DNA of 11,378 nucleotides from Gamarada debralockiae (taxonomy: Eukaryota; Ascomycota; Leotiomycetes; Helotiales; Hyphodiscaceae): positions 1-11,378 of the forward strand of contig NXFV01001975.1 of assembly GCA_002803225.1 (NCBI GenBank), in the 5' to 3' direction. Made by a program: the position numbers and the translations under genes. The notes beneath the pieces were generated by a model. It was not told the origin of the DNA, searched no databases, and saw nothing but the letters and a program-made list of their open reading frames with translations. Of this stretch, positions 1 to 8,655 are shown piece after piece; the stretch's first letter is position 1, and each line of letters begins with the position of its first letter.

Positions 1-246
1 AATAAATGACGCGTTTAAAAATTGCGAAGACAAATTGGCTTGATTTTACTTGGAAAAAAAGGTGATCCAATGATAATGGCAAGTAGTCTGACTCTACCGA
101 TGACAAATATAATGCAATTCCCCAATGGCAACTCCAAAAATTGTGATGCATTCTAATGCCATAACGAATAGTCGCTCGAAGGAAAATGCAGGGTATCCCA
201 AAACCAAAAACTCCTATAGATTCAGCAAACATCAAATGCCAGACCA
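1..246. other. 3' flank of the lipase gene, no gene seen
   Basis: AT-rich sequence downstream (on the minus strand) of the lipase stop codon. The open frames here are short, lack family resemblance and overlap the lipase end. No clear polyadenylation hexamer was found on the minus strand. Confidence 0.5.
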
Positions 247-1679
247 CTACATGATGAAATCTTCATTCAGCCAATGTCGAAACACTACTCGCCCTTCATC
301 AAAGTTCGGCGTATGCCGTTTATCCCCTCTCATGACAATCGCCGCATGGCTATGGCGATGCTTGTGAATGTGCACTGGGTATTTGCGCCAACCAACACTA
401 TCCAAAGCGGAAATCATCCTGAATTGGGCTGGAGTGAGAGCCAAGATCGGTCCACCAGGGTGGTTCGAGAATAGAGTTGAAGATTTGGAGTCTTCCCGGA
501 TTGTCTTGGGCGGTGCCATGCCCTCCAATGCAGCCTCCTCATCCACACCAGACGGAAGATAGTCGTGATTCTGGGCACTGTTAACGTTCTTGTAGACATC
601 TTCAACTGCTTCTTGAATTCCAGTAATCAACAGTGGGACGCGGTAGGTGTTGGGTTGTATGTTGGACAAGCCTTGTTCGTAGAGTCGAATTCGGCGATTG
701 CTTCTCAGTGCCTCCATGCCTGAATTGACTAGTACCGTAAGGATGCCGAAGGGTACATACGCCGCCAGAGCTACGAAGAAAGGAATTCTCCTGATTGTCT
801 TCTTGGTACCCTTCAAGAGTCGTGAGGAAAATGTTGCCTCTGCCTTCTCCGGGATTTCGAGGGGAGCTTCCGGGTCAACAATGATGTCTTCGTATCCCTC
901 TAAATATGTGATCTTGATTTTATCTAACTTTGTAAAAGGATCAATCTTCGAAATGCTGGTGGTGTAATAGACCGCGCTGCGATCATTTGCTATGTTGGCA
1001 TAGAGTGTCCGCCGTTGAAACTTGGTAAGCCCTTGCATGAAGATTGAATTTGGGTCGGCAAGAATTTCTAGCAACGGCCTTCCTGTTTTTCGAAAGTTGT
1101 CGATCATGAACAACTGCTGTCCTGATGTCAACAGAGTTCGAGCTCCGATGACGTTCCACATATCGTTATGCCATCCTCGTAGAGGAGCTCGAACTCCCAG
1201 ATGAGGAGTCGCGAAGGTCGTGAAGTTCTGGAGCGTTTAGAGCTCTGTAAATGTCACGTGCGATGGAGGACTTACGACAGGCTGGATGTCTTTGAACAAC
1301 CCTTTACTATCAAGTAATCCGACAGCATAGCGAGCAACCAGTCCCCCTAGCGAGTACCCGACAAGTGACAATCTAGTGACCTTCTGTCCTGCCCTGGCCA
1401 ACTTCTCAAGCTCCTCTTCAATTTCTTGGCAAACTCGCTCTCCACCTAATTCTATCCCATCGTAGGTAAAGTTTCCACTGTTGCTCTTTGCTACAAGTGT
1501 ATGAAGCTTTGGGTTTTTGGCGAGCAGTGATTCATGCATGACTTTCAGGTGATCCGGGTTGCCCCAGAAGCTTTGTGCTGTTAGCAAGTGCATTTAATGC
1601 TTAGGTTAGAGGAAATCCCATACCCATGAATGAGAACGCATAAATGCGAATCCTCTTGTATCGGATTCGTGCCATCCAT
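247..1679 (-). CDS. DUF676 serine lipase, ROG1/LPL1-like, three exons
   Basis: Predicted serine hydrolase of the DUF676 alpha/beta-hydrolase family, which in yeast includes ROG1 and the lipid-droplet phospholipase LPL1; it probably cleaves acyl esters of glycerolipids at a membrane or lipid-droplet surface. Exons are 1679-1624, 1570-1276 and 1227-247, giving 443 residues. The introns (53 and 48 nt) have GTATGG and GTAAGT donors and CTAAC/CTAAA-type branch sites, and joining them restores the family motifs. These are HGFWGNP at residues 18-24 (oxyanion-hole region), GYSLGG with nucleophile Ser92, and FATPHLG just after intron 2. A hydrophobic stretch at about residues 265-284, followed by basic residues, resembles the membrane segment of LPL1-type proteins. 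A His-rich stretch ending near residue 411 probably supplies the catalytic His. The start at 1679 places the HG motif near the N terminus as in relatives; an in-frame ATG at 1796 would add a hydrophobic, unlike-family extension. No lesion was seen. Confidence 0.88.
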
Positions 1680-2696
1680 TTCTGTTTGAAATTCAAGTTG
1701 GAGAAGAGAACGAAAAGAAAAAATGGTGGGAAATACAATGAGAAGATATAAGTATCCATCGGAGAATGACTCGGTGAGCCGGTTGAAGTCCAACACATGA
1801 TTCTTTGAACGACTCAGTCACGTTTCAGTAATGAGGCAGCAGGTAGCCGATGATCTGCTTAGGGGTGACCAACAGTTTTGCAAGAAGCGGAAAATGCAGG
1901 GACGAAAGCTACAAAGGGAGCCCAAGTGTTCCCCACGAGATGCAGCCGGATAACAAATTTTGCAGAACAGTTTCAGTGTGTTGAAGAACGTGACAAGCTA
2001 AGAAAAGTGGATGACCTAAAATGTGGTGGCCGCTGAGCGAGGCGAAGCCTAACGTGGGAATTCAGGCGATGATCATTGGCCAGGCGTGCAGTGCACCTCT
2101 CCCAACAACTGACTCAGCAGTGTCATTTCTAAATGGCTGCGTGCGCTCATGTTTGGAATTGAGAAATCCCGTCTCTGTCATGAAAATTATCTTCAAGTAT
2201 TGCCACCAACTCTAAGCTATACTTAGGATCCGCGAGAAACGCGGTGAAGTGAGCTGCACGTGATCTGCAGCCAATGTACTCCATCACTCCCCCTGTCTAT
2301 CGACTCAACTCATATCTGCTGAAACTTTCGATATAATTTGGGAAATATTAAAATAGTTGTTTGTTTGTAACGTTGTATGAAGCGTATTTCTCTATTGAAG
2401 ATATTCATCTATTTGAGAAGACAAGTCGCCGAAGCTGCTGCTGCTTTTCCACTCCCTTTCTCTGTCATATTTCATACCTCCGTATTTGGATTGTTGGCTT
2501 TGAATCTTTGTGAGAACTTCCTTGCACAGAGCTATACTATGCAGATCGACTTGCGGCAGCCAACGGCTCTCATTATAAATGTCCCCTTGAGTGAGAGCCC
2601 CATTCGGGGTATAAATTTTGAACCAGATTCCTCATCTAAAGCAGAGATTTGCCGCATTGTTGAGATTTCCACTCCCGATAATCGTGGTTCATTTCT
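1680..2696. other. Intergenic region, lipase promoter side
   Basis: About 1 kb between the lipase start and the end of the monooxygenase pseudogene. Short open frames show no family signal. Regulatory-looking words include TGACTCA at 2110-2116 (consensus for Gcn4/CPC1 or AP-1-type bZIP factors), CACGTG at 2257-2262 and CCAAT at 2271-2275. These words are common by chance, so their role is unproven. The first 100 bases upstream of the lipase start are pyrimidine-rich on the coding strand, as in many fungal 5' leaders. Confidence 0.4.
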
Positions 2697-3827
2697 TTAT
2701 TCTGTGTATTGGACCTCTTCCTCGACTCTATTTGGAGACTGGAGTATCATTTCCTTAGCTTCCACTAATGTTGTCTTCAGATCAAAATCCAACACCCATC
2801 TGTATCGAGCTTCCATATCTAGCTCCAGCATTTCTAGGTTGTCCCTTATTCCTTCGCCCTCGAAACAGTTCGCTCTTCCAGGCTTCCTGCTAGCCATGAT
2901 AACATTCTGCGACCTTCCCCGCCTAACCGCATCGAAGCATCGAAAGGCGTTTTCCACTTCTCCGGCTCCTTCATAGTTCCCAGAAGGTTTCTTAGAATAT
3001 AAGCATCCTAAAAAGCCATGCCCGCTTCCGCATCTAGATATAGTGTATTCGTATGTGTGCTGTCACCGACTAGGCTCATTCTCCCCCGATAATAATTTTG
3101 ACAATGGGGAAAATCAAAAATCATCCATTTATCCCTGAACTCAAACCGAGAAGAGATCAACTCGATAGTGTTGTGTCCCCAACCATTGCAATCCTCTGCC
3201 ATGTCTTCCTTGGTCGATGGTATGATCCAGTTTTCCTCGTCCTCATCCAGACCTCCAGTAGCTGCTATGTTGATGAACTTTCCATGCTCAACAGGATAGG
3301 TGATAATATAGCCACCATATCCAACGTACAATTGCCCATTCAATGCTAACTCGTCTCCAAGTGTCTCGCGTGCAATGTGCGCTAGACGCCTATTCCCCAG
3401 TAAACTTCGGCACAACATCACTCCCCACAACCAGCGGTCTCGTCATACTCTTAACTCCACTATATCCAGACACTGCATCGACAATCACCTCTTCTCCATC
3501 TGTGAAGTGTAAAATCACACCACCGTCTGGTAATTCCTTGACCTCTTCCAACTCCTTCCCGAACTTCGCGGTCCTATCTGGTATAAGCGCAAACTACCTC
3601 TCCGAAAACCGTGCCCGGTGGATACAACGCCTGGTAGTAATCCCCTCTCTCTCCAGCATCTCACCCAGATTCCCACCCTCAAGATGAGAAATCAGATCCC
3701 CATACCCCTTCCCATTCACCGTTGAGCGGATCGCCTCATCAATTTCCAGCTCCCGAATCCCCGGCCCAAGATCCAGACAAACAATCCGATTCAACAATTC
3801 TGCGTAACCATGTAAATAAATCTCCAT
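2697..3827 (-). pseudogene. Decayed FAD-dependent monooxygenase (salicylate-hydroxylase-like)
   Basis: Remains of a fungal flavoprotein monooxygenase, a family that hydroxylates aromatic or other small substrates using NAD(P)H and O2. Read 3827 to 2697, family landmarks appear in order. They are IHRARF before 3600, then LIPDRTAKFG and DGGVILHFTDGEEV, then VVGSDVVPKFTGE. After these come YVGYGGYIITYPVEHGKF, the FAD ribityl-binding region SLVGDSTHT with AEAGMAF, DAYILRNLLG, and the C-terminal FDAVRRGRSQ with a conserved acidic tail. It cannot make the full protein. There are TAG stops at 3596-3594 and 3010-3008 (the latter replacing the Glu expected before DAY). A frameshift lies near 3390-3410, just after FTGE, and another near 2960-2975. 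The N-terminal Rossmann GxGxxG segment (roughly the first 60-100 residues) is absent: only 80 bases separate it from the bZIP gene. The usual GxDG motif reads GYSG. Lesions are a mix of indels and nonsense changes. Confidence 0.85.
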
Positions 3828-3907
3828 TCATACAACCCAAAAATTCCTCCTTACTGTACAACAACTTGCTAACACTCAACCTTAGTTCTTGACCGCTCCG
3901 AATCTCA

Positions 3908-5182
3908 TCAAACAGAGTTGGACTTCTTTGTGTTCTGAAGCCCCGTACTGGCAGGCATGGACACCAAATTCAACCCCGTCTGGAGATTCAACCCTCTGTC
4001 CGGAAGATGTCGCTCAACCCCTTCCACATTAATATATCTCTCCCCACTATCAAGTGCAGCTTCGCCGATCTCGGGATCGATGCCGGATGTCAAATAATAT
4101 GCCATTGAATCCAGTGAGAGTTGGCTGGGTGACTCGAGAAGTTGAAGTGTTTTCTTGAACTGTTCGGGATCGAGTGGATCGGCAGGTGTCAGTGTATCCA
4201 TGTTTCTACTTGCAACAATTTAGTACATGGATTTTAACTGATACAAGAGATAATGGATCCGCTTGATGGTGCCTTCTCTAGTTTCCGAAAATATGCAGTA
4301 CTTGAACGTGCAGCATAGAAGCGAAAAGGAGGTTTCCTGGTTCGTAATGAGATGATAACCTCGTTTCAGCGCCTCATGCCTGAGCCTCAAGGCAAAGGGC
4401 ATGGGGTCAGAAGGCAATGGTTCAAATGGCGAAACTGATGGCCCTTTCAAAGTCTGAATGGCTGAATGGGTCCCAATCATGCTAAAAAGATCCGCTAGAG
4501 AACCTTGGAACTATGTAAATCTTGGGGATAAATTTTGGCCAGTTTCCTTGCATAGGGGGATGATGGATCGAATATCTTTATCGATTCCCGAAACAACAAT
4601 TGGGCCTTCTCAGCATCGATGTTTTCATGTGAAACGTCATTGTCTTCCTTCAGAATTGGAGCGAGTCGTTGCTCTTCGACGGTCTTGCACAAAGAATGGG
4701 TCGCATGTAGCTCCAGGGCAGGGAGACCAGATCTCATAGTAATGTCTACTAGTCCGTCGAAAGACTGGTGTGCCATTCTTAGACGATCCTTAAGATCGTT
4801 ATTCTCTTTCTTGAGATAGGCAGCCGTTGCTTCCTTCCGATGTCGGTAGGCCTGTTGCGCAAGTCGGACTTGTGTTATTCTTCTCTGCCTTATGTCAGCA
4901 ATTGAAACGTTGAGAGGAGGAACTGAGAAAATATCCAGGAGCAGCTTACCTCTGTGACAGACTGTGCATCATCCGAGTCGAGCTTTGGACGTCCCTTGGG
5001 CTTCTTTCGAGGCTTCTGGGCATTCGATGTGGCTTCATAGCACTCAGGGAAGCCGAGAACCTTTCCGAATACTTGCCTGAGGATGATGCGACGGTGCTGG
5101 ATGAAACGCCGTAAACAGTGCTCATGGCGTTTTGCTTTGTCTGCTCCGTTTTCTCAGGGGAAGACATGAGCTGGCTTTCCAT
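3908..5182 (-). CDS. Fungal bZIP transcription factor, four exons, possibly damaged
   Basis: Predicted nuclear DNA-binding regulator. Proposed exons are 5182-4950, 4888-4504, 4453-4245 and 4208-3908 (375 residues). Intron 1 (61 nt, GTAAGC donor, CTGAC branch) is convincing. Exon 2 opens with the basic region QRRITQVRLAQQAYRHRKE followed by a short weak zipper (YLKKENNDLKDRL). This is the fungal bZIP type in which RLAQxAYRxRKE replaces the classical Asn-containing signature. Exon 3 carries FALRLRHEALKRGYHLI and a following helix, like the conserved C-terminal region (DUF3425-like) of such factors; exon 4 has YINVEGVERHL. Intron 2 (50 nt, GTTCTC donor) is weak and could instead be a frameshift. 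Intron 3 (36 nt) has a TACTAA branch and removes an in-frame TAA. Upstream of the basic region, a KPRKK...GRPKLDSDD stretch typical of relatives lies in another frame (about 5040-4950). The start could also be ATG 5167. It lies just upstream of the dead monooxygenase on the same strand. Active or decaying status is unresolved. Confidence 0.7.
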
Positions 5183-5520
5183 TCAACCAATCAGTGGTTT
5201 CATTTTTAAGGTGGTCCACTGATTAGTCGATAAATTCAGTATATCGTCCCATTGAGAGATCATAATTCTCCTCATCTAGGGTGAGTAGTGACATGATGAC
5301 TGAGATCTGAGAAAGGCATGGTATGCTTAAATTGACTTGTTATCACGGCTTCTGCTTGTGTTCTCTCGAGATCTGTTCAAAAGTCGGTGGTTCGATAAGT
5401 CCTCACGCGCTGCGTCACATATGCCACGTTCCGTTCATTGATGATAAAAATTAAGAGGAGTATCACAGGTGCAGCGTATGCAATGTCGGTAGTCGGTCAT
5501 CTCTTTGCTCTAGAGCTCCG

Positions 5521-5555
5521 ATTCGAATTGCGAATATTCAAACTATTCGAATTCG
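5521..5555. repeat. Duplicated 9-bp palindrome-containing repeat
   Basis: ATTCGAATT occurs at 5521-5529 and again at 5545-5553, and each copy contains the palindrome ATTCGAAT. Between them lies GAATATTC, another palindrome. The cluster sits just upstream of the DUF3435-like relic and an 8-G run at 5572-5579. Such a cluster could be a regulatory site or the eroded edge of an insertion; the sequence alone does not decide. Confidence 0.6.
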
Positions 5556-5582
5556 TGGGGATTTCGAAGGAGGGGGGGGACG

Positions 5583-5692
5583 AGGCAGACGTATCGTGGA
5601 TTGCTGAAGAGGACAAGGACTACCAGCCCGAATACTACCTTAATCAAGAAGAAGGCCTTGACGAGTCCGACGATGAAGATTTCTCAGCTTAA
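5583..5692 (+). pseudogene. Possible relic of a DUF3435 (FluG/Starship recombinase) protein
   Basis: A short reading frame ends in an acidic segment with the landmarks SWIAEEDKD, PEYYLNQEE and DESDDEDFS. From memory of the family, this resembles the acidic N-terminal stretch of fungal DUF3435 proteins (often named FluG-domain proteins), the family that includes the tyrosine recombinases of Starship elements. In those proteins this stretch is followed by a conserved leucine-rich sequence and then the recombinase core; here a TAA follows immediately and no core is seen in any frame up to 6100. Sequence upstream of about 5583 does not look like the family. If real, it is a tiny non-functional fragment. 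Chance resemblance of a low-complexity acidic stretch remains possible. Confidence 0.35.
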
Positions 5693-6193
5693 GGCACTTA
5701 ACTATCGCACATGGTAGAGTTGGTGATGTCTAGAGAGATGGAGGGTAGTCGAGTCTCTGATGATCGGTGCGGCTGGAAACTTGATACGATCCAGTGGTGG
5801 CGTCGGATAAGCGAATCAGATTTTTGACATAGTTAGGTCAGTAGTAGAGGTCAATCCTAGCGTTCAAGAATTTCTTGTGTGCACCTTATATTAACCTGCA
5901 CTTAGCATATCTCTTTTTAACTTATGTTTATCAGAGAAAAGAGTGCTATTAGTCTATCCTCCAATTGTTTGTAATGCCGTGAGAGATTCAGGACATGTCT
6001 TCCTTGTACTCTATAGCATTATCAACGTAATCGTTTCCCAAAACTCTTGATACAGCTAGGTCGCATTGACCTGAACCTTAGATATTTCACCAAACGCTAA
6101 TTTAAGGTTGATGTATGGTTGCCTCGTCAGGCAGGGAACTGTTTACTTACTTTCGCCTCATCTTTCGGTATCCAATCCTCAACATCAGACAAG

Positions 6194-7620
6194 ATGTACA
6201 ATAACAAACGTACGAATGAAAGTCCTATGGACTTTGAATGGCAAACACAATGGGGTTGTTCTGATCCCAAATCACCCTTCCCCCAATACAAACCCGCATT
6301 CAGTGGCCAAAAAAGCAAGATTCCCCAAATAACTTGGAAAGGCGAAGTTGACAAGCATAAGAACCAGGCTTCGAGTCCGCAAAGCCCAAAATTTCTTTTA
6401 TAGCAGCATCCTCGAAGCCCGCGACACCGTTTCGCAATCCCTCATTCACTACACCCCGGAAACCCTTCGATGTAGGACTGTTTTCAGAAGCGTCAGGCGC
6501 TAAATCATCACCGGCAGATAATGCAGACGCGGAAGATACACCAGATGCCCCTAGAACCACCACGATGACGGCTTTTAAGGGCACTAAACAGCCCCTCTTC
6601 GGCCGTTACGGCGAAGACTTCGGTAGTCACAGTCCCGCACGCTTAGAACAACGACGTGCCAAATTCGGGAATGCATTGTTCACAAAGGTCAACAAAGTAC
6701 GCAAGCGCAAGAGAATAGACCGAGATCAAGACGCCCTCACTAGATTCGCAGAAGGCTCCAACTCCGAATCCGACAACATGGAAACCCGCTCCCGTAATCG
6801 AAACCACCGACCCAAGCCCCACAAAGAATCCTGGCTCTCTTCCCTCTTCACATCCATCGAATCCCGCCCCAACCTCCCCAACATCCTCTCCTTCTACGCC
6901 CAACTCTCCCTAAACTTCTTCCTCGCCTTCCTAACTATATACGGCATCTGGACCTTCTGGACCACCATCCGCACTGACATCGACAAAGCATCCGCTGACG
7001 CCCAAGCAGACCTCTTGAGTGAGATCACCAAATGCGCTCGGGATTATGCAGAGAATAGATGTGCGCCAGATTTAAGGTTGCCGGCGTTGGAGACGGCGTG
7101 TCATAATTGGGAGTTGTGTAAGAGTCGGGATCCGAGTAGTGTGGGGAGGGCGAGGATTTCGGCGCATACGTTTGCGCAGATTTTTAATAGCTTTATTGAG
7201 CCAATTAGTTATAAGGCTATGGTATGTCCTCTCTTCCTCCCGATCTCATTCCCATCCTGATACCCTTGTATCCTAATTCATCCCTATCTCGTCTTCTTCC
7301 CTCATCCATCCAAGTATAGAGCTCACACACCAAAGTTCTTCATAGCAATCCTCCTAACCCTCTGCATCATAATGAACAACGTCGCATTCAGCATGATCCG
7401 CTCTAAATACCATCCCACTCCACAACAACCGCCTCCAAATATATATCCATGGGGTATGCCTCAAACCCCAACACATACTCTCGGAGCCGGCTACGGCGGA
7501 GGCGGAGATGGATATGGAGGTGGTGGATTTATTGGGGGAAATGGATTCAGTACAGGAGGAGCGCCGTTCCAGAGTATCATGCCGAGACAGAGGAGTCCGA
7601 GTAAGGGACGGATTGAGTGA
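6194..7620 (+). CDS. Brl1/Brr6-like nuclear-envelope protein
   Basis: Homologue of the Brl1/Brr6 family (di-sulphide bridge nucleocytoplasmic transport domain), integral nuclear-envelope proteins that act in nuclear pore complex assembly and membrane lipid homeostasis. The start at 6194 gives MYNNKRTNESPMDFEWQ, where ESPMDFEWQ is the conserved fungal N terminus. The middle has NPSFTTPRKPFD and PLFGRYG. The core has a first membrane segment at about residues 209-233, then four Cys (259, 268, 281, 287) in a CARDYAENRC...ACHNWELC pattern, and a second membrane segment at about 322-339. Intron 7222-7335 (114 nt, GTATGT donor) joins SYKAM to FFIAILL. The first intron is uncertain: 6303-6367 restores the frame but has a poor GTGGCC donor, and an acceptor at about 6404 would also fit. 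With it the protein is 415 residues. The C terminus is Gly-rich (about 30 residues), ending in an Arg/Ser/Lys tail. The domain assignment is strong; the N-terminal exon structure is not. Confidence 0.85.
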
Positions 7621-8162
7621 TGTATAGGGGTGGATGGGGGTGATGGGGAATTGGGTTAAGGAAATAAAAGAGTGTTTTGGAAGGAGGCGTTATATGGGTT
7701 GGATGACAGGTCTAAGGAGTACTTATATGCTTTGGGGAGATTGTAACAGTACACACAGGCACGGAAGTGGAAGCATGGACGAAGCAACAGATAGTCAGGG
7801 ATGAGGGGAAGAAGAAATACATGAAGCGGGTTTATGTTCCTAGAAAGTGTTTTCGGAATTGCCTTTTTGCATAGGCCACTAATGATCTGGATGTTTTACA
7901 AGACGTTGCAGCATCTCTCATTCTTCCGAAAGTGCTACTTTTGGCTTCATTGGGTTAGAAGGAGGGGATTTATGAGGAATCGGCCATTAGAATTCTTTAC
8001 CCCCACTGGCGACAGTCACGAGATCTAATCGCACGGGATCTGAATGCACGTGTTGCTTAGTCAGCTCATGTATATCTTCAAGTGGATGCTGGTGCAACGT
8101 TACTTGTCAAATATCAATCATCAAAATTCCGCCCTTCAACGAGCGTTGAAATTTGAACGTAA
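7621..8162. other. Intergenic region 3' of the Brl1 gene
   Basis: Contains the Brl1 3' end. The short open frames present show no recognisable domain. CACGTG occurs at about 8047-8052. No RNA gene or repeat was recognised. Confidence 0.4.
7663..7668 (+). terminator. Polyadenylation signal AATAAA of the Brl1 gene
   Basis: An exact AATAAA lies 43 bases after the Brl1 stop codon, followed by a G/T-rich stretch. Position and orientation fit a 3'-end processing signal, although fungal signals are often degenerate. Confidence 0.45.
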
Positions 8163-8396
8163 TCACCTCATTTGTCTGAGTAATGTATTCCATAGTTTTG
8201 TATGCCTATCATGCTCGTAGTATCCATCAGGAACCCGTCCGCTCACAAGGCTCTGAAAGTGTCGAATCAGACGATATTGCGAGGCAAAATCATAAATGTA
8301 TTGATATCTAAGGAGGGAAGAATCGTGGTGTTGCCAGAACCCGATATACATGTAAACAACCGTTGCTATAGCAACCAACAAGAGCATAGGCCTCAT
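8163..8396 (-). CDS. Small membrane-anchored hypothetical protein, doubtful
   Basis: A 77-codon frame starting at ATG 8396. The first 20 residues are strongly hydrophobic (MRPMLLLVAIATVVYMYIGF), which would make a signal anchor; the rest is polar with many Tyr and His (GRVPDGYYEHDRHTKLW). I do not recognise a family. Just upstream on the same strand is a possible 46-nt intron (8442-8397, GTAAGC donor, TTTCTGTCAG acceptor), but splicing there does not keep one frame across the junction, so it would have to be in the leader. It may be an exon of a larger gene whose other parts I cannot identify, or chance. Confidence 0.25.
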   Translation of the reverse strand: MRPMLLLVAIATVVYMYIGFWQHHDSSLLRYQYIYDFASQYRLIRHFQSLVSGRVPDGYYEHDRHTKLWNTLLRQMR

Positions 8397-8655
8397 CTGA
8401 CAGAAAGCCGCCTGGTTTGCATGGCTAATTCATGCAGCTTACCCTTGCTATGCGGCAAGACACTCGTTGCCCGATGCCACTCTCTCGCAGAATACTTACT
8501 TAGGTATCTTATTTTGCAATTGCTTTAAAGGCCAGTCGGTTCCAACACTTGAACTGAGAGATCTCCGAAGTCATCTGAGCCTCTGAGGTGAGCTCGTTTG
8601 TAGCGAGGGGTGAGCACTGGCTGATGATGAGACAGACTGGCAGAGGTACTCCAAG
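8397..8655. other. Sequence between the small frame and the FMN-binding fragment
   Basis: No recognisable gene. It lies downstream (minus strand) of the truncated FMN-binding gene, where the missing second half of that gene would be expected. No matching segment was seen in any minus-strand frame. Confidence 0.4.

Larger units (their letters stand above)
5183..6193. other. Intergenic region between bZIP and Brl1 genes
   Basis: About 1 kb between two divergently transcribed genes, so it should hold both promoters. Apart from the DUF3435-like relic and the palindromes listed separately, I see no gene, tRNA or clear regulatory motif. The portion 5700-6193 has only short open frames with many stops. 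Confidence 0.4.

Noticed and set aside
1581..1796. Longer lipase N terminus starting at ATG 1796
   Set aside because: It would add 39 hydrophobic residues before the conserved HG motif, unlike relatives, and the stretch looks like a pyrimidine-rich leader.
2377..2976. A 199-codon plus-strand open frame
   Set aside because: It runs antisense to the conserved C-terminal part of the monooxygenase pseudogene (2697-2957 minus), whose family motifs are clear; its own translation is Ser-rich with no domain.
3343..3687. A 114-codon plus-strand open frame
   Set aside because: Antisense to the monooxygenase remains; the minus strand carries recognisable motifs over the same bases.
5385..5410. A GGTTCGAT stretch resembling a tRNA T-loop
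   Set aside because: No matching acceptor, D or anticodon stems could be found around it.
6300..6584. A 94-codon minus-strand frame and similar antisense frames over the Brl1 gene
   Set aside because: They are opposite to conserved Brl1 coding sequence and have no family signal.
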